Source of the DNA: Pristionchus mayeri
Taxonomy: Eukaryota > Nematoda > Chromadorea > Rhabditida > Neodiplogasteridae
DNA: 64,000 nucleotides
Reading direction: 5' to 3'
NCBI GenBank assembly: GCA_036245805.1
Contig: BTRK01000002.1
Span: 37,740,661 to 37,804,660, forward strand
Below, one piece after another: positions 33,023 to 43,785 of the stretch; the first letter of the stretch is position 1, and every line of letters starts with the position of its first letter. The notes below the pieces were generated by a model that was not told the DNA's origin, made no database searches, and saw only the letters and a list, made by a program, of their open reading frames with translations. The position numbers and the translations under genes are program-made.

Positions 33023-34716
33023 GCTTCTTTTGCAAAAAAAAGATGTAGCCTTTGTTGAACTTTTGATTTAGTGCATTCTGCTGAATTCTCTGTAAATCGA
33101 TACGAACGCTGGTACTAACAGCGAATTTAGTACATTGTAAATTTCTCTTTTTAAAGATTATTGATCAAATGGTGTGAATAGTGATTAGCAGGTATTTGCA
33201 CACAAAGCCCTCGATCGAGGTAGCTCTCATCTTCCTCATTCATTCATTTTCCACTCTCTCTCTCCTCTAACGGCTGGTCGACTCGCCGTCAGTTCTCGAT
33301 TGCCCTGTGATTACTGTAGCTCACCGTACCCTGCCTACCATACTCTCTTCAGTACTTCATCCAAAATGAATCGTCCTTTGATCTATTGCTCTCGACGGTG
33401 TACAAAAGCCGGCAGCTGTACCTCCGTGTGTCCAAACGGAGAGAGATCGTAAGAGTTGATCTTTGATCTTTGACCTTTGATCTCAATTTCTGTATGTACA
33501 TCACAACGTTCTGATCAACCACCCCAAGGCCGTCTTCGATTATCTCAGGAGGTGAGGTATTTTTTTGTTTGTTGTCCCTCTCTTCTCCCCCCACAACTTC
33601 TTCTGTTCGTATCTATACCAACAGCGGTCGAGTCTCCTCTTTCCCTCTATTCTTCCGTCCAGGACCAATGGCGTGACTGGCTCTCAACTTCTAATGCAAC
33701 CACTGTCACCTTGCCCGATAAGTCCTGATATTTTCCCTCCCTTTTTGCCATACCGCCACTACTCCTCCCAGGCCTCTGATATTCCGAGTCCGTCGTGATA
33801 TTCCGTACCAGATGAGGGGCTTTCCGGAATGACGGCCCGTGTGTTGAGTGTGCGAGGTAGAGGAGAGCAGCAGCTAGTCGTCCCGAATGACCAGACGAGA
33901 GTAGCTCGTCTCAGGAGAGTTGCAAGGATGCTGCAGTCGATTAATTATGGTATTAATTTCAGGACAATAAGGCTTCAGTAAGCGCTGCTAGACTTCCGTA
34001 TGGGCGAAGATATCTATCAGTCGAAGGAGAAGTTGCGTCGTCTCAGAGTGGTAGTCGGCAGTATGCGGTAACCTCGAACAATCTGGTTTATTATGAAGTG
34101 TTCCGTAACGTGACCTTTATCACATTCCTTTGCCGGAACTGAATTGCACATGAGCAAGGAAAACGTATGAGTGATTTATCAATACGATTCCTGGAGCGGA
34201 AGTATCGTGCAAAGTGATGTTCGAAAGCCGTTGTGCTCGAGCTCGGTTTTGATATTCTCTGAAATCTGCATTACCTACGAGCAACGAACCGCTGTTTTAG
34301 CACATGTTCAAGATAACTGCACTGACTACTGAAAAAAGTGATATAGGACAAAGAGTTAGAGATGCTTCACTGTTAATAAACAGAGAAAGGACCTCATTTG
34401 AAGCTTTTTTCGGTTGAAATCCGTGTCCCTATTCTCCGCCCCCCCCCCTCCTCCACTCCCGCGCTATCCTTTAGATAGGGCACATGACGTGGTCGCTTCT
34501 GGGAAGACCTAGCTGTGTGAACTTCACACTGTGAAGGCATCCAATTCGGGTCTCATACTTTACCTATTTGACTACAAAAATGGGTAATGTGACAATTGCT
34601 GGTAATAATTGACTTTGCAGAAAACGATGCACATATTTATCGATACATGTGTGTATGTTTATTTGTATGTGAATTAAAATATCCAATAGATCGAATTCCT
34701 TTCAGATGAAACGTCC
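33023..34716. other. Unresolved stretch with coding-like islands
   Basis: Coding-like islands with splice-like borders were noticed: 33353-33448 (LLLSTVYKSRQLYLRVSK), about 33495-33552 (NVLINHPKAVFDYLRR), about 33622-33726 and 33963-34142. They do not join in consistent phase and no family is recognised. The first island has a diverged direct copy at about 35905-35995 (VLLHSKAHKNQKLYLHESK). Both copies are followed by GATCTTTGACCTTTGATCTCAAT-like words. Probably fragments of a decayed or repeated gene. Confidence 0.3.
34440..34452. repeat. Poly-C tract
   Basis: Short C-run (about 10-12) in intergenic DNA upstream of nothing recognised. Confidence 0.8.
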
Positions 34717-35509
34717 TCACTCTAGGGGGTCGAGGCAGCAGCCCAGTTGATGGACCCCGGGAGCGGTGATGGTAGGCGGGTTGGTCGTTGAGCAGACGAA
34801 GGGCCAAGTGCATTCAGCGGAGTTCATGCAACCTGCAGTAAGAATTGGCTCAGCCACGTCATGTATGACTAGGGTTTCAATTTTCAGGTCATTTTCGGTC
34901 ATTTTCGGATGTGTTTCAGGTGCGTTAGATATCTGATAAGCTCATGAACTATGTAGCGCACCTGAAACATACACCGAAAATGAGCCTAAATGACCTGAAA
35001 ATTGAAAATCTAGTTATGGCAATGATTTTGGCTCCTGCGAGGGGCGAATAGACCTAGTACTAATACAAGTTCCACCGAATCCGAAATCATATTCGCAAGT
35101 GCTAAAGTCTTCGATATGAACGGATGCATTAGAAGAGTGAATAAGAGCTTACCGAGCTCAACATGCCAATCACACGTTGCGAAGTCTCGGATTCTCGGAT
35201 TTGCGTCCAGGCAACAGCCCATTTCGCGGAACCCGGGAGCGGTGATGGTTGGCGGATTCGTAGTGGAGCACACGTGATGAAGAGTGCAGTCTCTCGTGTC
35301 GATGCAACCTGAAAAGTGTTACTTCAATCAGAACGATAATGGTACTAATTCAATTCGGGAGTAATGAAGCCATATGGATGAATGCAATAGGGTGATGCAT
35401 AAGAGAGTGAGAGAAGAAGCTCACCTCGGCTAACATCGAAATCGCAAGTCGCGAAGTCAAAGACCGCTGCAGGGAGAGAGGGAAGGAGTGCGAGCAGGAG
35501 CAGGCTCAT
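34717..35509 (-). CDS. Secreted two-module cysteine-rich protein
   Basis: Exons 35509-35425, 35308-35153 and 34832-34717 join in phase 1 and encode 118 residues. MSLLLLALLPSLPAAVFDFA gives a signal peptide. Two modules follow with identical cysteine spacing C-x7-C-x5-C-x5-C-x17-CC. Both contain CSTTNPPTITAPG. They start FATCDFDVSRGC and FATCDWHVELGC. The phase-1 intron falls at the same G|GC position in each module, so the protein arose by module duplication. Six cysteines per module suggest three disulfides each. I do not recognise the domain; a secreted effector, antimicrobial or cuticle-associated role is only a guess. Intron 2 contains a stem-loop MITE. Confidence 0.8.
34869..35013. repeat. 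Stem-loop MITE in intron 2 of the cysteine-rich gene
   Basis: CTAGGGTTTCAATTTTCAGG pairs with CCTGAAAATTGAAAATCTAG, and the core GTTTCAGGTGCG pairs with GCGCACCTGAAAC. It shares its core with the elements at 2851-3003 and 16889-17246. No coding capacity. Confidence 0.8.
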
Positions 35510-37053
35510 GATGATGATTATATGATGATGATGAGGGGAAGAGGAGATGATGAGGGAATGATGCCTCCGAATCCTTTTATACGTGATGAGGGGAAAGGAA
35601 TGTGATAGTTCCGCCTAAAGGTGGCGCACGTCGATGACTAAGACCAATTGTTTGTGTGGATGTCAGATGTCAGATGGCAGCCAGGTGATAAAAAAAACAG
35701 CTACATGAACCGCATGACGGTGACTAGGTGGAAATGTTGACAAAATTGCGGGCGCTCTGATATGCTCACGCACCGTTCTGACTGACATGTCAGAGACCGC
35801 ACGAGATGAGAAGGGCGGTTCTGATTTGGCACCACATGATCGACTTGTAATGCTGTCAATTCTTGATTGCCCTGTGATTACTGTAGCTCAACGTACCCAG
35901 CCTACTCTCTTCATCACGTCGTCCACAAAGGCATCGTGTTACTGCACTCGAAGGCGCACAAAAACCAAAAGTTGTACCTCCATGAGTCCAAACAGGGAGA
36001 GAAGGTCTTAGAGTTTATCTTTGACCTTTGATCTCAATGTCTGGTCAGCACTCCGTTCAAGTTTCTCGATTGCAACCGTCATCATTGAGCGCTGCTCTGC
36101 CTGGGCGTACGATTTATCACGGTATCGCCCGTCCGCTACCGGTATACTGTAGGCAGGATCAGTTGTCGAAATTAAGGGCAAGAGTGTATTGCTAATCCGA
36201 ATGTGAGTATCTGAGTTTTCTGAGTCTGAGTTTTCTTTTCTGAGTTTTCTGAATCTGAGTTTTTATTGCATTATGTCTCAGTCACCCCCCCCCCTCCCCT
36301 GCCTTGCTTCTCTCTCCTCTCCTCTCCCCTCGCCTCTCTCTGACCCGGCGTGACTAGAGTGCGCCCTCTCGCCCCCTATATAATGCAGGGCGCGTCTCTC
36401 CTCCTCAACTGGCGCGAAGACGGCATTGGGGGTGTCTCACAGGGGTTCGTCCCCTCTGTTTTCCCCCGGGAAGGTCTGAGACGAGGTCCTCGTGTGCCCT
36501 AGCAGGGCGAGTCTCCGCAAGGAGCTGATTCGGTGCCAGAAAGTGACCGCGACTCGCAAGAGTGCGCGTTTGGAAACTTGATCGACTCGCGACGCTTAGT
36601 GCGATTGCCATACCAACACAATTCAGACTAGTCTTGTGCCAGTACAACCTTTTGCAGTTTTCCCATGACCTCCCTTCCCACTAGCAAAATATCCTTCCAT
36701 GTGTGCTGCATCTCACCGATCTATCTGGTGAGAGAGCACGCAGAATGAAGAGAGTCAATTGTTTACGAACCCATCCCTAGTGTGAACTCCCGTCTGCAGA
36801 TGTGGCGCCGCGGGTGTTCATGAGATAGTCTTTGATCTCTTTGATAAGTCGTCGGCGAGATCGCCTTTATCAACTGTATGAAGTCTCATGTCTGTATCAG
36901 GGACGGTAGGGATAGGATACGGTAGCCGGATACGGGATACTACAAAGAGCATATACTGTATACTACTGGATACTGAGTTTGCGATTTCTTTCACAAGTGA
37001 TTTACATAAAAAACTGTCGAATAATTGTTTTCTCGTGTATTTTTGCTGGCGGA
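35510..37053. other. Intergenic; TATA-bearing GC-rich block of unknown nature
   Basis: It contains a tandem TGAGTTTTCTGAGTC microsatellite (about 36205-36262), then TGTCTCAGTCAC plus a poly-C run (36272-36297), then CCCTATATAATGCAGG (36373-36389) leading into a GC-rich 250-base block with no open frame. This could be a solo long terminal repeat or the promoter and transcribed start of an RNA, but no terminal TSD was found, so neither is claimed. Confidence 0.35.
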
Positions 37054-37294
37054 ATGAAGAACTTAGCAGATCGATTTCAATCGGCAACTGCTGACTTCCG
37101 TCGTGGCTCCGTCATCATCCTGCTCCAGGGAATCATCGCTTGTGATTAGGTACACTTCACTACCTTTTCTGGTTTGATATTACTGAAATGTGCAGATGTT
37201 GGCTTGTGTTACCGTGCTTCCTGCCGTCACGGCGGTGGACCATGCGAGTGGTGGAAGAGAAGGAGCAGAGCAGGGGAGTAAGGAGGAAGTGTGA
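37054..37294 (+). other. Possible small two-exon gene fragment
   Basis: ATG 37054 opens MKNLADRFQSATADFRRGSV, then IILLQGIIACD and a stop whose last bases form a donor (TTAG|GTACAC). After GTGCAG at 37185-37196 a second open frame reads MLACVTVLPAVTAVDHASGG onward to 37294. Phase does not carry through the junction without the stop. Family unknown; low confidence. Confidence 0.2.
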
Positions 37295-37473
37295 TGTGTC
37301 GACGAGCGAATGAACTTAGTTGCACCGATAGGAGAGTGAGATCATGGGAGGATCGTTTTCACTTTTGCACATCCTTTGTTCCAGGATGATAATGAGAAAT
37401 GAAGGAAGCACCGTGGTGCCTATCGATGCAACTTTTCGCTCACTCATGAAACCGTTAGCTCGCCTTATCCTAT

Positions 37474-38352
37474 GGCACTAGGTCGGATGATCACCGTCGG
37501 ATGACAACCTACTGGATGATAACCAAAAATGAACCCTTCTATAGAACGTTCAAAATAGGTTCCCAAAGTACGCTGTTGCGGAAACTGTCTCCCATCACCA
37601 TTTGAGCCGCGTTAGATAAATTGCTCTAACGGTGTCACAACTTTGCTCGTTCTATAGTCATTCGCCAGTTTTTGTCCATAACTTTGGTATTCCTCACCCG
37701 TTTCTCGAAATTCGGGTTTTCTCACCCTCCTGGAAAGTTGATTTGTGAACCATAGAAAATATAGCACGGGGTTCCAAAAAAATATAGCAAAATGTTCGTT
37801 CGAGGTGCAAGCGGCGCGTATTCTAGATGGCGCTTGCCGTTCTTCACCTCCTCCCGACGATGTCATCTTCGATGGCCACTGGGTGCGTTCCCATGAGAAC
37901 ACCTGGAGGAGCCATTCGCGTCACTCCCACGACCAAGCCGCCAGCATGCGACGACGTCTTCACAAAGACAGTGAGCACTAGGGATGGCACTAGATCGGAT
38001 GAGAATCAAAAAAGTACCCTTCCCCAGCATGTTCACAGCAGCTTCCCAAGATTTCAAAAATGCTTCCAATATTTCAAAAAAGTGCTGTAGAAGAGCTCAT
38101 TTTTTGGTTCTCATCCGGCGTAGTGACCTGGGGATGGTCATTCGATGCGAAATAGCTATTTACTCACGCCTCTAACTCCTCGAATCGCGAAATCAGGTGG
38201 CTCTAGGTCGAATGATAACCTTCGCAATGATAACCAAAATGGACTCTTCTGCAGGACTTTCACAGAAGCATATTTGAAATCTTGGGAACCAACTGTGAGC
38301 ATACTAGAGAAGGGTAAAAAATTATCCGACGGTGATCATCCGACCTAGTGCC
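37474..38352. mobile_element. Foldback element with GGCACTAGGTCGGATGATCA termini
   Basis: The left end GGCACTAGGTCGGATGATCA pairs with the right end TGATCATCCGACCTAGTGCC. Internal blocks such as GATAACCAAAA-TGAACCCTTCT pair more loosely. A second, inner unit begins at about 37978 (CACTAGGGATGGCACTAGAT) and pairs with about 38103-38135, suggesting a nested insertion of a related element. Diverged relatives lie at 44820-44990 and 45090-45170 in introns of the dehydrogenase gene. No transposase seen. Confidence 0.7.
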
Positions 38353-38934
38353 TCTAAGGGAGATCAATCTGATTTTAGTGATGAAAATCTGTACGCGGGT
38401 TATTTTAGGCTAGCAATACGTTTTTCCGCTATCTCAACAAAGCAGAATAAATAAATGAATGAATACATGCCTGTGAGAATTTTGAGGCATAGTATAATGC
38501 CGTCTATGATTCCCCGTGGCACTTCTTCCTAGTGAGGTTACACCCTCGGCAGTCATTTCTCCCATCCTCTATACCTTCTCTACAGGTGTATAGTTCTCAT
38601 TGTTATAATGAGAAGTGGAGACAATCATCGCTTGTCTCTTCATACTCCTGATCTCTCACTCATCCATATAGCTAGAGCTGTGAATCACTGTTTAGAAGAC
38701 CATTAATTTTCTCACTTACCCAACATCTGGCACTTCAGTACATGGATGTGAGCCATATGCATGGCGTCTTTTCGCACTATCTCTTTCTCTGTTTCTCAAT
38801 TCTTTCTTATATTCAGTTTTCCTTGTAAAATTTCACGTAATAAATGGATGTCACAGCGACCTGGAGCAATTTGATAGATGATCGAGGAACGGCTGGATCT
38901 CGACAGTTTATCCATTTATTTTTATTCTTTCAGG
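38353..38934. other. Intergenic, nothing supported
   Basis: AT-rich sequence with no gene, RNA or repeat that I could support. The last 60 bases belong to the direct duplication described in the next entry. Confidence 0.4.
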
Positions 38935-39036
38935 AACTCGAGATGTCATCAGCTGATAGAATGAGTTGCTTCCTTCAAAAGACCTCAGACATGTTGAACG
39001 AATTGTTCAAGAACAGTTCACGCTCCGAGGTTTATC
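38935..39036 (+). pseudogene. Duplicate of the zinc-finger gene first exon
   Basis: After TTTCAG, the frame MSSADRMSCFLQKTSDMLNE, then LFKNSSRSE repeats the first exon at 42039-42125 with six or so residue changes. The upstream 60 bases (GAACGGCTGGATCTCGACAG) and downstream 30 bases are duplicated too. No second exon follows before the retrotransposon. It could serve as an alternative first exon if spliced across the element. Confidence 0.6.
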
Positions 39037-39065
39037 CAAGATTTTTGAGAAAATATCGAAGGGGT

Positions 39066-41975
39066 GGGTTCTCATTGATGTAGCCAATTATGGATAACGG
39101 ATTTGGGAAATGATAGAGGGGGCTGTGAGGAGATGAGAGAACGGAAGGAATTATGTGGGAGAACAACAAAATCTGTGGTAAGAGAATTCCAAAAGGAAAT
39201 GGATCTAGATACGAGTGTGGAATACGACTTCGGAGGGATAAAGGGTAAGGTTATTCGAAGAGGGTGACCATTACGGAGAGGGCGGGTGAGAGGGGCAGGG
39301 ATAAGAAGAGAAGAAAAGTCAAGTAAATAGCGACTGTGTAGAATGGAATGAAGGAACACAATATCGGTTACGGTTCTACGGCTTTCAAGTTGTTAATTCA
39401 AGAAATTGCATTCGTTCAAAATAAGGTACATGAGGAAGAACGCACCGGGAGTAAAGCCTACGAGAGAAGTCACGTTGTACTTTTTCTAGTTCCTTAGTCA
39501 ATTCGACAGAATGGGATGGGTTCCAAATAACTGAACAATATTCAAGGGTAGGAAGAACAAATGTTGTATAGGCTTTCTTGTAAATGGTGGGGCATTTACT
39601 ATGAAATGACTTAAACATGAGGTTAATTTTGGAGCGGGCCTTAGCAACAATCTTTTGTATATGATAAGAGAAAGAAAGATTGGGGGAGAAATGGACACCT
39701 AAGTCTTTAACGATTACTTTTGTTACATTCTTCTCTTTTACAGTGGGCTCATTGAGGAGAACCCCATTAATAAAGTACGATCTACGGGGATTATGCAAGC
39801 CGAAATGTACAATATGACATTTGGTCTCAGAGATACCTAAATTCCATTGAGAGGACCAAGAGGAGACCGAGTCTAATGCATTTTGAAGATCGTCAGAATA
39901 TTTGGGCACTTCAGCATACAATTTGAGGTCATCTGCATACACGGAATAGTGAATTGTCATTGGGAATTGGGAACTAATATCATTAATGAATAGAATGAAG
40001 AGGAGAGGACCTAAGCAGGATCCCTGCGGAACTCCCGATCTCATAAGGAGAGGGGGAGAAATAGATGAGTCTATAAAAACGGATTGGGTTCTGTTGGAAA
40101 GGTAGGAATGAAACCACGATACAAGGGGGGGTGACAAAACGGCAGCGACAAAACGGCAACACGGCTTATTTACGACAAAACGGCAACGACATAACGGCAA
40201 GCGACAAAACGGCAACGGAGCATAACTCAGTGGAGAGTTGTCCTAGAACTTCGGGAATGGTCTGTATCACATCAGTATATTTTCTCCTTAATTATCAATG
40301 ACATGATCTTTGATCTTTTGGAGGTTGACGACACAACGGCAACGAGCCATAGCACAACTCAGATTCATCCCACAGCCCTCGGGAAGGTGTTAATCGATAG
40401 CTAATCACTTGGCCTACCCATTCGACATTTGATTTTTGAACTTTGACCAACTGACGACAAAACGGCAACAAGCCGTACAACTGTTCAGAATCATCCCACA
40501 CCGCTCATATCGGCACCAATCGATAGCCAATGACCTGCCCTATCCATTCGACATCTGATCTTTCATCTTTGACCGACTGACGACAAAACGGCAACGGGCC
40601 ATAACTGCATTAACGCGAGCTTCTGGATGATTCTGAGCAGTGTTTGGCTCGCTGCCGTTTTGTCTCTAGTTGATCAGATATCAAAGAGCATATGTTAAAT
40701 GAATAGGTCAGATCATTAGCTATCGATTGGTGCCGATTTGCGCGCTATGGGATGATTCTGAAGCGTGTTATGGCTCGTTGCCGTTTTGTCGTCAGTTGGT
40801 CAAAGTTCAAAGATCAGACGTCGAATGGATAGGGCGAGTCATTAGTTATCGATTGACACCTTCCCGAGAGTTGTGGGATGAATCTGAGTGGTGTTATGGC
40901 TCGTTGCCGTTTTGTCGTCAACCTCCAAAAGATCAAAGATCATGTCATCGATAATTAAGGAGAAAATATACTGATGTGAAACAGACCATTCCCGAAGTTC
41001 TAGGACAACTCTCCACTGAGTTATGATCCGTTGCCGTTTTGTCGCTTGCCGTTATGTCGTTGCCGTTTTGTCACCCCCCCCCCCCCCCCCGATACAAGGT
41101 GGTCAGAGATGCCTAACTGGGACAATTTGAATATCAATAGCCTATGGTCTATGCTATCGAACGCTTTCTTAAAATCAATATACACAGTATCAAATGGGGA
41201 ACCATTTTTAGAGATTCTAAGATAATGGGAAAAGGTTTCAGCAAGATTCGAGGAGGTGGATCTACTAGTACGAAATCCTGATTGTCGTGGATCAAAGAGG
41301 TTATTTACATCTAGAAAAGTGGTGATCTTCTCGATAAGTATTTTCTCAAAAACTTTGCATACAGAGGAAGTGAGCGAGATAGGCCGAAAGTCTGATATGG
41401 AGTTACTGGTTTTCTTTGGAATGGGTTTGACCAAAGCATGTTTCCAAAAGATAGGGACATCGCAGGTAAGAAGGGACTTATTATATATAATAGAGAGGGG
41501 AGAAAGGAGGGATAATTTGCATTTAGAAAGGACGATGCTGGGAATATTATCAGGAGTAATATTAACTTTAGGTGATAGACTACGAAATGCACATAAAAAA
41601 CAGAAGAGAAAAACTGAGAAAAGGCAACACACTTATCATCATTAGTAAGAAGAGTAGTACCAGAATTATCTATTATCGCGGAGGGAGTAAGTTTAGGGGA
41701 GCTCAGTTTACCACTACAAAATTGATAAAAGGATTTGGAATTCGAAGAGGCTACGATTTTACTCTCTATGTAACAATGAAAACGATTAAGCGCAGACTTG
41801 AAACGATTATGCATTCGAATTGATGCTACACTGTTAGGAGCGATACGAGCTTAATTATGGCTTTTGCCATATAAAATCCTAACATTCTTGGGATATTTGG
41901 AGAGCTCAGAGGGCCTAGAGAGGGGGACGTAAGAATCAAGAAGGTCATTAATAAAATTGGTGAAATAAATGTAGG
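39066..41975 (-). mobile_element. CR1/Jockey-like non-LTR retrotransposon, 5' truncated
   Basis: The minus strand, from high coordinates, gives pre-RT sequence (SYVPLSRPSELSKYPKNVR), then PSIVLSKCKLSLLSPLS, KPIPKKTSNSISDFRPISL, QSGFRTSRSTSSNLAE and YIDFKKAFDSIDHRLL. A foldback insertion (40126-41090) follows, then WFHSYLSNRTQSVFID, RSGVPQGSCLGPLLF, HYSVYADDLKLYAEV (catalytic YADD) and CSVIWNPSHSVELTKELEK. RT motifs are complete apart from the insertion. No endonuclease domain remains. It sits between the two copies of the zinc-finger first-exon segment. Inactive because of insertion and truncation. Confidence 0.9.
40126..41090. mobile_element. Poly-G/TGAC foldback element, 965 bp, 8-bp target duplication
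   Basis: It starts GGGGGGGTGACAAAACGGCA and ends TGCCGTTTTGTCAC plus a C-run. The arms are multi-repeat: ACGACAAAACGGCAACG occurs many times in each arm, forward on the left and reversed on the right, with about 100-base spacer blocks between. GATACAAG flanks both ends (40118-40125 and 41091-41098). Removing one copy restores the retrotransposon frame context. The 8-bp duplication suggests mobilisation by a hAT-type transposase. No coding sequence. Confidence 0.88.
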
Positions 41976-42038
41976 CATGAGTATCGAGGAAAGGCTGTAT
42001 CTCGACAGCTTATCCGTGTGTTTTTTCAGGAATTCGAG

Positions 42039-43785
42039 ATGTCATTAGTTGATGGAATGAGTTGCTTCCTTCAAAAAACTTCGGACATCTTGAAGGAATT
42101 GTTCAAGAACAGTTCACGTTCCGAGGTGTGATTTTTGAGAGAAAATCGTCTAAATTGAATACCGGCCCACATGTAGTTTCTTCATAAAGAGTCATTGCAA
42201 TTACAGAAACCTGAGCTTCTCTACATCATTAATAGCTTGAATGAGTCAGTGGACATGGCGAAAGGTTGGCTAATGGAGAGGGAGAACTTCATGAGAGAGA
42301 GTCGTGCTGATATCGAAATGCATCGCGAAATATCGTTGGCTGAAGATTCCGAGACTACAGAGTATGAAGAAGAGAACGAAATTCAAGAAAAGAAGGTAAA
42401 TGTGTTTCCACGAGTTTATAGTCGTCAAGAGCTAAGAAAACTAAGTGGGGCAGACCGGTGAGGTCGGCTGCTAGAAATGAATACAACATTGCTTGTCCCA
42501 AGTGCTTGGAGCGAATGGTTCCTTCGGCGACCATGAGAGTATTTCAGTATCATCAAAAGAAAAAGATGACTAAATCAAGCACTAAGAAACGAGTCCGCTG
42601 TGATATCTGCGGGAAAGCATTTGTCGGTAGGAGCCCAATGCTGATTCACAGGGCGATCCATCTGGGTGAGAACTAGTTATTGGCGTAATATAAAGCCTTG
42701 GGATTCTCACATGGCTTCGAGTAAACTCTCTCATGGATTTGACCTCTTCTGGACCCTACAAAGGTTCTGAGTGATAACTGAGTATGTCGATCCATTGAAA
42801 ATCTGAAAATGCAGAGTTGAGTTGGGTCAGATTCTCAGGATCTTGCTCGATAATTAAAGATAAACGGTGTCATAACGCAGCAAACTTCGCTATTCTTCGC
42901 TATCCATTTGCGTGAGTATTTATTATTAGCTTAAATTCACTTGAAATCAAATATCCAAATTCCAGCAGACGGGCATCCCGGCAAGAAAAACGCACAATGC
43001 AACATATGCAGGCACAGGTTCACTAAAGAAGAAATCGATGACCATAAGCAGAGCCATCTTAGTAAGCGTAAACCTCTTATTTTGAAACAAAATTGATGCT
43101 TCCCAGATGGTGAGAACCTGGATTTGGAAACTCCGTTCAAGTGCAAAACGTGCGGGAGGAAATTTGTTCGGCTTCAGCATCTTGAGAGGCACGAGATGGA
43201 AGTGCACTTGCGTGAGTATCGACCCATTCAAAAAAAATTGCAAGAAACAAGAGAAATACGCGTTAGAGACCATTCGATGTGAGGTAGCGGTTCCACTACG
43301 CCACCCACTCCTCTGATTGCGAAATTAGGTGAGGCGGAGATGTCCGATGCCTGCATGCCAATCAATAAAGCAAAAAATATGTCTGTCCATATTTTGGCAT
43401 AATAATTTCTTTAAACATTTAGCAGATAATGACCCTCGGAAGATGAGCAAGTGTGGTGTCTGTGGTAAGGTAATGAGAACTCGGAACTTAACCACCCATA
43501 TGCGACAACATTCCGGTCAGTATTTATCACTTTTTAGAAGTAAAAAAACCCTCTTTTGTTATATTTAGACAAAAATATCAAAATCATGGCATGACTACAG
43601 GTGCGCCACTTTCAAAGCGGTCCGTCAATCGTCTTTCGAATAGCCAGAAGATTCCGAACCGAGAAGTATGGTCCGATGGTGAAGAATCAGTGGATTCTGT
43701 GAGATCTGAAGCCTCGGAATACAAGGAATCAGAATGCGAGGAGGAAATCGAAGGAGATGAAAATGAGGAAATAGCTCGCATTTGA
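42039..43785 (+). CDS. C2H2 zinc-finger protein
   Basis: Seven exons close in frame: 42039-42125, 42207-42395, 42437-42665, 42966-43061, 43107-43211, 43423-43515 and 43601-43785, giving 327 residues. An N-terminal helical region (MSCFLQKTSDILKELFK) and an acidic stretch precede the fingers. The fingers are a degenerate one (CPKCLERM), then RCDICGKAFVGRSPMLIHRAIH, QCNICRHRFTKEE..HKQSH, FKCKTCGRKFVRLQHLERHE and SKCGVCGKVMRTRNLTTHMR. The C-terminus is very acidic (ECEEEIEGDENEE). Probably a nuclear DNA-binding regulator; targets unknown. The exon 3 acceptor (GCTAAG at 42436) is weak. The first exon is duplicated at 38.9 kb on the other side of a retrotransposon. Confidence 0.85.

Noticed and set aside
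33829..34142. Continuous gene across 33.3-34.1 kb
   Set aside because: Individual frames look coding but adjacent pieces do not join in phase with usable splice sites.
36270..36660. Solo LTR or promoter with TATATAA
   Set aside because: No TSD, no primer-binding site and no partner LTR within the window.
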